A stretch of 64,000 bases of DNA from Erythrobacter litoralis. Its GTDB lineage: Bacteria > Pseudomonadota > Alphaproteobacteria > Sphingomonadales > Sphingomonadaceae. The first letter of the stretch is position 1. Each line of letters begins with the position of its first letter. The stretch lies in contig NZ_SOSI01000003.1 in NCBI RefSeq assembly GCF_029760855.1, positions 248,001 through 312,000 on the forward strand. The letters are read 5' to 3'. Positions 28,960-37,417 of this stretch are shown here, piece after piece. The notes beneath the pieces are model-generated. The model was not told the DNA's origin, searched no databases, and saw only the letters and a program-made list of their open reading frames with translations. A program made the translations under genes and the position numbers.

Positions 28960-31808
28960 CAGAACGTAAGCCTCACGCCTGCTTTCATCGTCCAATTGTA
29001 TTCCTCATACTGGTATAGGTTCCGACGTCCGCCAAGGTTATTATAGGCGAAGTATTTCGCATTATTAATATTCACCCATTCGTAGAAAACTTGTACGCGA
29101 TCGGTGAAGCGGTATTTCGCGGCAAGGTCGAGCTGGAAATGGTCGTCGACATAGCGATCAAGACCGGGTTCACTCCCGAGTTCGTCGAGATAGCGATCGC
29201 GATACGTGCCCGATAGCCGGATATCCAGCGGCCCCTTGTCATACCCGAGCGAGATATTCCCGGTGTGCCGACTGGTGGCAGGCAGTGCTACCTCGCGTGG
29301 TCCTTCGGAAGCGACGAGCGTGACCGTACCTTGCGCATCGGTGAAAGTATAATTGGCTTGCACCAGGAACCCGTCGAGCGCGCCGGTGAAGGTCTGTGCC
29401 ACACCCAATTCGATCCCGAAAATGTCGGCTTCGTCTCCATTGAAAAAGATTGAGGCCTCATCGAACGGAACGCCGCGGAACACGCCATTAAACGGAGCGT
29501 CATCCGCTTCGAACGCGGTTTCGACGAGGAAATCCTCGACATTCTTGTAAAACAGCGAAGCGAAGATCGCGCCGTTATTATTCATGTAATACTCGGCTGC
29601 GGCGTCGATATTCCAGGCTTCGGTCGGGCGTAATTCTGGATTGCCGAACGCAGCTTCGCGTTCGCCCTCATCGGACTCCTCCACGGCGACGGTAGGTGCC
29701 TGTTGAAACGGACCGGGGCGCACGATGCTTCGATAGCCGGCGAGCCGGAGAACGATATTGTTCGCCGGCTCATAACGGATATTCAGGCTAGGCAGCCAGT
29801 GATCGTAGTCCTTCTCGATAGAGACCGGACTGATGAGGATTGTCCCTTCGTCGATCACTTGCCCGTCGAGCGTGCCTCCATCTTCGAACGCTAACACATC
29901 ATTGCCGATCAGCGTATTCGAGGTATCTTCGTAACGCACCCCTCCGATTACGGTGAGTAGGCCGCTGTCCCAGCGCCCCAACAGGTAACCGGCGAGAATG
30001 TCCTCCTCCACCGTGAAATCCTCGACATTGGAATCGAAAGTGCTGTCGAATTCCTGCAACTCGAAGGCGCCGCGGTTCGCTTCGAACAGATCGCGCGCCT
30101 CACCGTAGCCCGGAACCGGCGAGATATCGGCGAGGTGGTATGTCGGCCCTCGTCCGAGAACATCGGCGAGCGACACGTCATCGTTCTCGTAAAATTCTAT
30201 AGTGCCGTCGAAACCCTTTTCGCGCCAGCGACCCTTGAAACCGGTCTGAACGGTGAAAGTACCGATTTCCCCGATGAAGCGACGACCAAAATCGAACACT
30301 GCCGAATATTCCTCATCCTGCGCGTCGGACAGGGCGGTCAATTCGATGTCGTTGAGGCTGTAAGCGGTCGGATCGAAAAAGTTTCCTGGCTCGCTGAGTA
30401 CGGAATACTGCGGAACACGCAAGTCGGAGACATCGAAGCCAATCGAGATGTCTTCCTCTTCATATTCGTGCTCGAAGCTGGCGGGATCGATACTACCGGT
30501 TTCCCGCTCCGTCGACTTGGCCCAGCTTGCGGAATAGTTGGCGAACCAGTCCCCGGTATCGGTTTCACCGCCAGCGACGATGCTGCGAATTTTCTGGCTT
30601 TCGAAGCGGTCCTTCACGTCGCGCTCGATGGTGATAACTTCGTCCTCGTCGCCGCCCGCAGCACTGAAAACCAGTGCCTCACGCGTGCCGGAAACTGCTG
30701 CATCGCCAAAATCGAAGATTAGCCTGCGACGAAATTCCTGGTCGTCGAACTGGCTGTATATTCCGCGCACATAAAGATCGGTAAAATCACCTGCACGAAA
30801 ATCGAAACCAAGCGTCGCGCTGATCCGCTCGCGCTCGACGTCGTAGTCGCGATATTCGAAATCCTCGAAATAGGCCAAGCCGTCATCGTCAACGTTCCAG
30901 CCATCGGCTTCGACATTGTCGGTTTCGAACTTACGATCGTAATACGCGAGACCACCCGAGACGCCGAAATTGTCGGACACCTTGTATGAAAAATCTACGC
31001 TGCCTTTTGGGGTGAGCTCGTCGGAGTAATCGTTGTAACTGCCTTCCAGCCTGACGCTCAGCAAATCACGCTTCCTGTCGAATGCGCTGGTGGTTTCGAT
31101 CTCGACCGAGGCACCGATCGTATCGGCGTCCATGTCGGGCGTAAGGGATTTCTTCACCTCGATCGATTCGATGATGTCGCTGGAAATAACGTCGAGCGCG
31201 ACTGCGCGCACGTCGCTCTCGGGCGACGGCAAACGCACGCCGTTCAGCGAGGTTGCGTTCAGGCTCGGATCGAGCCCGCGGATGGAAACGAAGCGGCCTT
31301 CACCCTGGTCATTGAGTACATTGATCCCCGGCAGGCGGCGCAAACTTTCCGCTACGTTCTGATCCGGAAACTGCCCGATAGCGTCTCTGGTAAGAACGTC
31401 CGACACGGTATCGCTCTCGCGCTTGCGAGAGAGAGCGCTGGACAGGTTGGCCGACTGTCCGATCACCAAGATTTCGGCATCGCTGCTGACGCCTGATAGA
31501 CTGAGATCGGCGCGAACAATGCCCGTCTCCGGCACTTCGATGGTCTGCGTAACGGTATCCGCTCCGATATAGCGGACTTGAAGGGTATATATCCCGGCAG
31601 GGACGCTCGCAAACAGGAACGAGCCGTCGCGTTCCGTAACTGCCGTACGATCTAGTTCCAAGATCCGGACTTCTGCGGAACGCAAAGCGATTGTCTCGCC
31701 AGCATCGGTCACCGTACCTTGAATTTCGCCCGCATATAGAGGCGTTGCAGACAAAATTGCTCCGACGCTTCCGGCCACAAACAGATACGAACGTGCAACT
31801 TTTCTCAT
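28959..31808 (-). CDS. TonB-dependent receptor, phytase-linked
   Basis: Outer-membrane receptor of 949 residues. Signal peptide (cleavage near PLYAGE), then a carboxypeptidase-regulatory-like beta-sandwich (about 28-108), a plug domain with QFPDQNVAESLRRLPGIN and VSIRGLDPSLN, and a 22-strand barrel ending in aromatic RLTF. This is the large TonB receptor type with the IRGLDP plug. The ATG is preceded by AGGAGG. The phytase gene overlaps its stop, so the substrate is probably phytate, inositol phosphates or released products; this is inference. No TonB or ExbBD genes are near. Confidence 0.93.
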   Translation of the reverse strand: MRKVARSYLFVAGSVGAILSATPLYAGEIQGTVTDAGETIALRSAEVRILELDRTAVTERDGSFLFASVPAGIYTLQVRYIGADTVTQTIEVPETGIVRADLSLSGVSSDAEILVIGQSANLSSALSRKRESDTVSDVLTRDAIGQFPDQNVAESLRRLPGINVLNDQGEGRFVSIRGLDPSLNATSLNGVRLPSPESDVRAVALDVISSDIIESIEVKKSLTPDMDADTIGASVEIETTSAFDRKRDLLSVRLEGSYNDYSDELTPKGSVDFSYKVSDNFGVSGGLAYYDRKFETDNVEADGWNVDDDGLAYFEDFEYRDYDVERERISATLGFDFRAGDFTDLYVRGIYSQFDDQEFRRRLIFDFGDAAVSGTREALVFSAAGGDEDEVITIERDVKDRFESQKIRSIVAGGETDTGDWFANYSASWAKSTERETGSIDPASFEHEYEEEDISIGFDVSDLRVPQYSVLSEPGNFFDPTAYSLNDIELTALSDAQDEEYSAVFDFGRRFIGEIGTFTVQTGFKGRWREKGFDGTIEFYENDDVSLADVLGRGPTYHLADISPVPGYGEARDLFEANRGAFELQEFDSTFDSNVEDFTVEEDILAGYLLGRWDSGLLTVIGGVRYEDTSNTLIGNDVLAFEDGGTLDGQVIDEGTILISPVSIEKDYDHWLPSLNIRYEPANNIVLRLAGYRSIVRPGPFQQAPTVAVEESDEGEREAAFGNPELRPTEAWNIDAAAEYYMNNNGAIFASLFYKNVEDFLVETAFEADDAPFNGVFRGVPFDEASIFFNGDEADIFGIELGVAQTFTGALDGFLVQANYTFTDAQGTVTLVASEGPREVALPATSRHTGNISLGYDKGPLDIRLSGTYRDRYLDELGSEPGLDRYVDDHFQLDLAAKYRFTDRVQVFYEWVNINNAKYFAYNNLGGRRNLYQYEEYNWTMKAGVRLTF

Positions 31809-31961
31809 TGGAACCCTCCTGTTGGAAGGGGTCCTTATGCCGACGAAATGACCGCTCCGTGTCGGCTAGGTTGCTGGTAAATTACAGTCTGGCGGTTTTG
31901 TTCACGGTGGCCTTTTTGACGAACTTGCATTGCACCACTGCCCGAAAAATTGTGCAGAAAA

Positions 31962-33191
31962 CTAGTCCGATGGGGAGTTTGTGCGAAAGGTTTCCAAACT
32001 CATAGCGCCCAAGGTTGTTGCGCTCGCGGCGAAGATGCAGAGCGCGGCTCCGGTCACACCTTGCCAGTTTAATGCCATCGGTAGCGCAAACAGCGACAAT
32101 CCGAGCGGAACCGCCCGAAGTAGCATGTTACGAGTTACCCGCTGTCGAGCAATTAGCAGCGCTTCCATGCTAGCGCCGATCAGTTCACAGCCTGCTGCGG
32201 CAATCAGGATCAGCATTGGTAGGTAAGCATTACTGAATTGCGCTCCTGCAAGGAGTCTTATTGCCGGACCCCCGAGCAGCAGAGCCAGGAGGAAAGCAAT
32301 CGCGAACAAGCCAGAAGATATACCGACAATCCGTCCAATGCTGTTGTGAGTACGCACGTCATTACGTACGAGCTCGGGATAGGTGGCTCGCAGGATCGAT
32401 TGTGCCAATTTCAGCAAGGCATTGCCGAGTTGCGCCGCGATGCGATAAATCCCTGCGGCGGCAGCGCCGCCAAACATCCCTACCAGGATAAGCATTCCCT
32501 GACGGCTTAGCGCACCCAAACTGCCCGTAAGGCTGGTGGAGACGACGAACGTCCATGACCCGGGGGTCTTTCGGGGAAAGGCTTTCATCGAAATCGGGAC
32601 GGCGGTTGGGGGGTAGTTTTTAAGCGCGAACCACCAATAGGCTGCAGCCGTGACGATTTCCGCAACGCCCCATATTGCCAGGAATTCGACTACTCCCCCA
32701 CCGGCAAGGAACGCGGCGATCGCTCCGAGCAACCTGATGATCGGCGTGAGTGTGTCGGCCATCGCGGCATGTGCAAACCGGTCGCGCAGACGAAGGATGC
32801 CGATCGGCGTCGATCGAATAGTGAGCATCGAAACGACGCAGAAAAGAAAGGCCGGCCAAGCAAGATCAGACAATACACCGAACGTGCTCGGCAGAAGTAG
32901 GAATGCCGCACCGGCAAGAGCGATGCCGACAGCCGCGCTGGCGATATCGAGCGCGATAGCGAAGCCAAGCGCCGCCCCCGCTTTTGTATCGTCGCCCCAT
33001 TGAACAACCAACTGCCAGGTTTGAAAACTGACCAACTGGCTGATGCCCTGACCCAGCGCGACAATCAGAGCCAATTGGCCGAACCCTTCCAGTCCGAGTG
33101 CCCGCGTCGCCAGCGCCAGGTAGCCTAAACTTAGCAGGGCGTTGACCGACTTTCCTCCGATCAACCACCCTGCGTTCTGCCAAATGCGCAT
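31962..33191 (-). CDS. Wzx-like polysaccharide flippase
   Basis: A 409-residue integral membrane protein with about 12 helices and the start MRIWQNAGWLIGGKSVNALL, typical of the MATE/MOP-like polysaccharide transporters. A conserved-looking GFGQLALIVALG segment follows the first helices. It should flip a lipid-linked glycan across the inner membrane. It is the last gene of the five-gene cluster, following the glycosyltransferase after one base. No polymerase (Wzy) or ligase is in the window, which suggests a short glycan or one made elsewhere. Confidence 0.85.
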   Translation of the reverse strand: MRIWQNAGWLIGGKSVNALLSLGYLALATRALGLEGFGQLALIVALGQGISQLVSFQTWQLVVQWGDDTKAGAALGFAIALDIASAAVGIALAGAAFLLLPSTFGVLSDLAWPAFLFCVVSMLTIRSTPIGILRLRDRFAHAAMADTLTPIIRLLGAIAAFLAGGGVVEFLAIWGVAEIVTAAAYWWFALKNYPPTAVPISMKAFPRKTPGSWTFVVSTSLTGSLGALSRQGMLILVGMFGGAAAAGIYRIAAQLGNALLKLAQSILRATYPELVRNDVRTHNSIGRIVGISSGLFAIAFLLALLLGGPAIRLLAGAQFSNAYLPMLILIAAAGCELIGASMEALLIARQRVTRNMLLRAVPLGLSLFALPMALNWQGVTGAALCIFAASATTLGAMSLETFRTNSPSD

Positions 33192-33192
33192 A

Positions 33193-34293
33193 CTAAACTA
33201 TACCGTTGAGCACGTGATCCCATTCGCTTAACGTTCGGCGGCTGTCGTAAGCCAGGGCGCGATCCTTTGGCCGAATTGTCGTCGAATGATCGAGTTGCGC
33301 GCATATTGCCTTGGCCATATCATCGGCATCGCGCGGATCGAAAACCCTTCCGAACCGACCGTGATCGATCATTTCGCAAGCATTTCCCGCTGTTCGCGAT
33401 ACAGCGACAGGCGTACCGACAGCTAAAGCTTCTAAGACAACGTTCGGAGCCCCCTCCCAAAGCGATGGAAGAACGAAGCAATTGGCATGGGAGTACCACG
33501 GAAATATGCTATCGGTCTCTCCGACAAAGGATACGCGGTCCGCAATATCCAGCTTTTCGGACAAAGATTTCAGCTCTCGTAATTTCCCATCGCGAGATGC
33601 GCCTACAACGATCAAACGGGCGTCACTGCGGTCCATCACTATAGCCATCGCTTCGAGCAGCCGTTCGAAATTTTTCTGTGCTGCCAAGCGACCGACCGAG
33701 AGTACTACCGGAAAATCTTTCAAGAACCACGGATGAGACGCGAAACCCTGCGCGCGTGAACGAGCATCGAAAACATCGACTCCATTCGCGATAACCCATA
33801 GCCGCTGGCTTTGAAGCTTTTCAAAAGCCGGATGCCCCAGAAGATCGGCCGCGACTGCGACGATCCGGTCCGCACTACGTGCGATAATGCGCACCCCGAA
33901 ATCGCGGACTACCTTTCTGATCCACGTCGAAGGGTCGTTCGATCGAGTAAGTTCATTGCTGATCCGGACTACGACTTTGGGCTTTGGGCAACACATATTC
34001 GCAGCGCTCAAGACGGTTGCATGTCCGTGATTGCCCATGGATATGATTACGTCAGGAATAGTACGAGACAGCCATTTTCTCAGACGGATCGCTCCGAGAG
34101 CTTTCTCAGCAAGGCGCGATCCCATCGGTTTTGGCAGCAAGACAACGTGAGACGCTCCCGGGCCAGCATTGCCGCCAGGCAAGGTCGTGACCAAAGTCAC
34201 GTCTCTACCGCGGCTCCGCAAATAGTCGACGAGTGATAATGTCTGCCGTGCTACTCCAGTCGCCCCGATCTGATGGACGTAGATTGCGATCAT
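33193..34293 (-). CDS. GT4-family glycosyltransferase
   Basis: A 366-residue cytoplasmic enzyme from ATG 34293, which overlaps the preceding stop as ATGA. The N-terminal Rossmann half starts MIAIYVHQIGATGVARQTL; the C-terminal half has VLSVGRLAAQKNFERLLEA, FVLPSLWEGAPNVVLEALA and GTPVAVS, the nucleotide-sugar site of GT-B retaining enzymes. It transfers a sugar to the growing glycan of this cluster. A longer start at 34488 is not supported because it would run deep into the upstream gene. Confidence 0.92.
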   Translation of the reverse strand: MIAIYVHQIGATGVARQTLSLVDYLRSRGRDVTLVTTLPGGNAGPGASHVVLLPKPMGSRLAEKALGAIRLRKWLSRTIPDVIISMGNHGHATVLSAANMCCPKPKVVVRISNELTRSNDPSTWIRKVVRDFGVRIIARSADRIVAVAADLLGHPAFEKLQSQRLWVIANGVDVFDARSRAQGFASHPWFLKDFPVVLSVGRLAAQKNFERLLEAMAIVMDRSDARLIVVGASRDGKLRELKSLSEKLDIADRVSFVGETDSIFPWYSHANCFVLPSLWEGAPNVVLEALAVGTPVAVSRTAGNACEMIDHGRFGRVFDPRDADDMAKAICAQLDHSTTIRPKDRALAYDSRRTLSEWDHVLNGIV

Positions 34294-35384
34294 TTCAGAA
34301 TGTCGAACTGGATCGGTTTGGCATTGCGCCAGGCTTCCTCGGGTAAGGTGTCCAGCAGGGTACGGTAACACTCTCCGATTTGAAGCGCATCCAGTCCGGT
34401 CTGCATTGCCAGTTGAATGATGTCGGTTCCAGGGTTCCAGTTTCCCTCGATGATTGATGGCCCCATGTCGGTCAAACCGATATCCCAACCGATCATTCCG
34501 AAACCCGCCGCAAAAGGTTCATGCGCGCGGCGCGCCAGTTCCAGAATTTGCCCTAAGGAAGGCACTTTGCAATCGGCAATCGGTCGCCCGGTAAGAGGAT
34601 GGTTCGAGAATCGTTCGATCCGGCCGGAACTTATACCCCATGCGGCATCGAGCCGATTGTCGGGGCTGATAGCACTGACAAGGTTGCCGGCGTTGAAATT
34701 GTCGACAGCGCCGGTTTGATCTCTCGACAAACGCACAACAGGTGCAAAGGCGACGATCTCTCCGGTACGGTAAGCGAAGCTCATTACCCGTACGGTTGGA
34801 AGCGCACCTGGCGAAATGCCTCGAAACTCGGGATGCGTAGTTGCGCGGTCCTGTACGATCCCACCCCTGTGCAGGATACGGTCGAGGACCGTAAGAAGTT
34901 CTTCCTCATTTAAGAGGACGCGCCCATCGTACCATCCGTCCGACCTTCGTTCGAAGGCAATTACGCCTGTCCCTTTGGAACTGAAGCTGGGCTTGGCAAT
35001 CAGGCGGGTTCGTTCGCTCAGCCAATCAGGCAAATTGGCCCTCGGTTCGAAAAAGGTCGACGGGATTGGCAAGCCGTATTCCCGCATGATCCGCGCAAAT
35101 GCTTGTTTGTTGCGAAGGGCATTGGTCCGCATGGGAATGGCTGCAGGGTTCAACAAGCGATGAATGCCGCGCCGGTCTGCCATGCTGACGCCGTGCCGAC
35201 GAATGTCAGGTGAAAGCATTCGCTTTTCATCGCACGACCAACGACCGCTTCCCGCCAGGTCCAATGCTCTGCCGAATGCCATTTCCGACTGGGACCAATT
35301 CCGACGCAAGCCGTCGAAATACTGCGTCAGTAGAGCGTTCTGCCCCTTAGTGGATGGGGGCGGCAACGGGCGTAATGTCAACAA
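34290..35384 (-). CDS. Sugar-transfer associated ATP-grasp ligase
   Basis: 364 residues resembling the ATP-grasp family found with sugar-transfer genes (alpha-L-glutamate ligase-related). Visible parts: NKQAFARIMREYGLPIP, LIAKPSFSSKGTGVIAF as the grasp Lys and Gly-rich loop, LPTVRVMSFAY, and the metal-binding end GWDIGLTDMGPSIIEGNWNP with Glu and Asn. It should join a carboxylate and an amine or similar nucleophile with ATP. The start is TTG; no better codon is near. It is coupled to the glycosyltransferase downstream and to the nucleotidyltransferase upstream. It probably adds an amino acid or peptide-like group to a glycan (inference). Confidence 0.82.
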   Translation of the reverse strand: MLTLRPLPPPSTKGQNALLTQYFDGLRRNWSQSEMAFGRALDLAGSGRWSCDEKRMLSPDIRRHGVSMADRRGIHRLLNPAAIPMRTNALRNKQAFARIMREYGLPIPSTFFEPRANLPDWLSERTRLIAKPSFSSKGTGVIAFERRSDGWYDGRVLLNEEELLTVLDRILHRGGIVQDRATTHPEFRGISPGALPTVRVMSFAYRTGEIVAFAPVVRLSRDQTGAVDNFNAGNLVSAISPDNRLDAAWGISSGRIERFSNHPLTGRPIADCKVPSLGQILELARRAHEPFAAGFGMIGWDIGLTDMGPSIIEGNWNPGTDIIQLAMQTGLDALQIGECYRTLLDTLPEEAWRNAKPIQFDILK

Positions 35385-35399
35385 GAATGCTATCGAATA

Positions 35400-36203
35400 T
35401 CAGGCTGCGGTGGGTTGTCCTTTGCGTTTAGCAAGGACATCTGATGCGACACTGTGGGATCGCTCATGATCGACGTCGATCGCGCAGGCCCCATCACTGA
35501 TCTCTATCATCCGTACATTGACCCGCATTCGGCGAGAGATACCGGAAAAGATACGGTCGGTCGATCCGATTCCGAACCGGAAACGCAGTAAATTCACCAA
35601 CCCGAAAGCCCGGACAATTCGCAGGGGGAATTTTACGAATTGACCACCATCGCGAAAGCTTTCCGCGGCGCGCAAGGCAGCTTTGTCACCGATCCAGTAG
35701 AGGTTGCAGTTGGAGTATGCTCCGTCGGAAAATTCATAAAAGCGTCGTTGGCCCTGAGGGTGCACAGCGAGCACGGCTTCCCGCCGCACCATCGCAACGG
35801 CTGCCGCAGGCTCGGGTATGCTTGCTGTTCGCGCTACGAACTCCTTGACGCTCGCAGGGCTAAGGAGAACGTTATCGGCGGTCGTTACGATTGCCGGGAA
35901 CCCGCCCTCTATACATCCGCGGAACACGCTATCGACCAGATTGTTTGCTGCCGGAAGTATCGTGAGGGGTTTATTCGCAAAGGAGATGATTGGATTTATG
36001 CACTCACGCAGGGAGCTTTCCATGCCGCCAACCACGACAATGTGCGACACGCATTCACATTCGGCGAGTGCCCGTACGACATGGACGATCAATGGCTCGT
36101 CCGCGATCGGGATCAGGCATTTATCGTCTACGCCATGGTCGCGAGCGAAGGGATCGATCCGTCCTTCGCGCCGCCCGGCCAGCACAATCGCGGCGGCTTT
36201 CAC
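35400..36203 (-). CDS. MobA/GlmU-like nucleotidyltransferase
   Basis: 267 residues starting with the NTP-transferase motif AAAIVLAGRREGR and followed by DDKCLIPIADEPLIVHVV with the usual Lys and Pro. TTADNVLL contains the metal-binding Asp. It activates a small molecule, such as a sugar or polyol phosphate, with an NTP. The C-terminal half is less typical. The GTG start overlaps the stop of the ATP-grasp gene upstream as GTGA. The substrate cannot be read from the sequence; inositol phosphate is an interesting possibility given the nearby phytase, but this is speculation. Confidence 0.8.
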   Translation of the reverse strand: MKAAAIVLAGRREGRIDPFARDHGVDDKCLIPIADEPLIVHVVRALAECECVSHIVVVGGMESSLRECINPIISFANKPLTILPAANNLVDSVFRGCIEGGFPAIVTTADNVLLSPASVKEFVARTASIPEPAAAVAMVRREAVLAVHPQGQRRFYEFSDGAYSNCNLYWIGDKAALRAAESFRDGGQFVKFPLRIVRAFGLVNLLRFRFGIGSTDRIFSGISRRMRVNVRMIEISDGACAIDVDHERSHSVASDVLAKRKGQPTAA

Positions 36204-37231
36204 GCTACCGCAACTCTATGATCGCTTTCAATCAAGCCCTGCCGCTGCAAGCTATGCGCCAACACTGTCTCTACCAAAGCGGGGTGATCCAATCCGCACA
36301 ACGCGGCAGCACGGGACACCGATTTACGCGACCATAGGTTGCACGAAACATTGATCTCCATGAAATGGATGGTACCCGTCCTAGGATCATACCGAAATTC
36401 GAGCCGCCCATAATCGAAGGGCCAGAATTCGGGTAGTAGCCGCGTGACCATCGCGTGAAACCGAGAGGACAGGGCAACGTCATCGATCTCTATGAGATCG
36501 TCCGATACGTCTTGCGGAATAAGTCCGCGCTTCTCTTCATAGGATCGGAAGGATAGTGGATCGCCGTTGTTGAAAAGCATCGGCGGAAGAAGCTGCGGCA
36601 TTCCATTACGCCCCCCGATGACGGGAACCGCAACGTCGTAGAGCGGCAACCATTCTTCGATTACGGCGTCGTGGCCTTCCCAGTGGAGACGCCCGATCTG
36701 CATCTGTGCCTGCGCCCAAGTCTCGCAGAACTGAATGCCCCAAGAAGCAGAGGAAGCGTTGGGCTTCACGACATACAGATCGGCTTCGAACGGTTCGATC
36801 GTGCTAATTCCGCCCTGGCGAACAATACCGCCCTGCGCGATCGGGATGTTATGCAGACGCGCCAGTTGGCGGCATAGATGCTTGTCGTCGGCCAACCCGC
36901 GAAGGATCGGGGTCGCGCCTAGGTAAGGCAAACCGTTCTTCGTCGCGAGCAGCGGACCGAGCATTTCGCTGTTCTGGAACCCGCCGCGATTGAGCAAGGT
37001 CACGACAAAATCAAAGCCATTCGGATTGTATAGCGCCTCGTACCGGTCAACAGTTTCCACACTCAGCCCGAGGCCGCGTAAGGTCGTGAGCAATTCATGG
37101 TGGTACGCAGCATGGTTACCATCGGTCGGGCTTAATGCGCCGTCCGAGCAAGCGTGCTTGGCGCAAAACAAAAACCGCAATCGCGAGCGGTCAGCTGCGG
37201 AGATCGACAAGGCGTGGACTGACGGCAACAT
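36200..37231 (-). CDS. D-Ala-D-Ala ligase-like ATP-grasp enzyme
   Basis: About 343 residues. Middle segments PYLGATPILRGLADDKHLCRQL, followed by DLYVVKPNASSASWGIQF as grasp strand, AVIEEWLPLYDVAVPVIGG, and the end FRYDPRTGTIHFMEINVSCNL, where Glu and Asn bind Mg2+, resemble Ddl-type ligases. A true Ddl is unlikely because the gene lies in a glycan cluster and the N-terminal part (AACSDGAL-like region) is divergent. ATG 37231 is chosen over an upstream TTG at 37255. First gene of the cluster, about 190 bases from the TonB receptor gene. Probably links an amino acid or hydroxy acid to a precursor. Confidence 0.8.
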   Translation of the reverse strand: MLPSVHALSISAADRSRLRFLFCAKHACSDGALSPTDGNHAAYHHELLTTLRGLGLSVETVDRYEALYNPNGFDFVVTLLNRGGFQNSEMLGPLLATKNGLPYLGATPILRGLADDKHLCRQLARLHNIPIAQGGIVRQGGISTIEPFEADLYVVKPNASSASWGIQFCETWAQAQMQIGRLHWEGHDAVIEEWLPLYDVAVPVIGGRNGMPQLLPPMLFNNGDPLSFRSYEEKRGLIPQDVSDDLIEIDDVALSSRFHAMVTRLLPEFWPFDYGRLEFRYDPRTGTIHFMEINVSCNLWSRKSVSRAAALCGLDHPALVETVLAHSLQRQGLIESDHRVAVA

Positions 37232-37417
37232 CGTAGGAATTTCATACGCCAACAATGTGACTGCGCCGCTGCGATCGTATTTCCGCTATATGACTCTGTT
37301 ACCGCGATGTTGCGAAGGTTCAAATTGCTTGGGCGCCGCAATTCATCGACGCCCTAAGCGATCAGTTCCTTTATCCCATTTTGGAACCTAAAGCGCTGGA
37401 CGCTCCGCAAGTTGGAC

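Noticed and set aside
31830..31960. Possible Pho box upstream of the phytase-linked receptor
   Set aside because: Only one half-site (CTGTAAT) matches; the second half-site CAGCAAC is poor.
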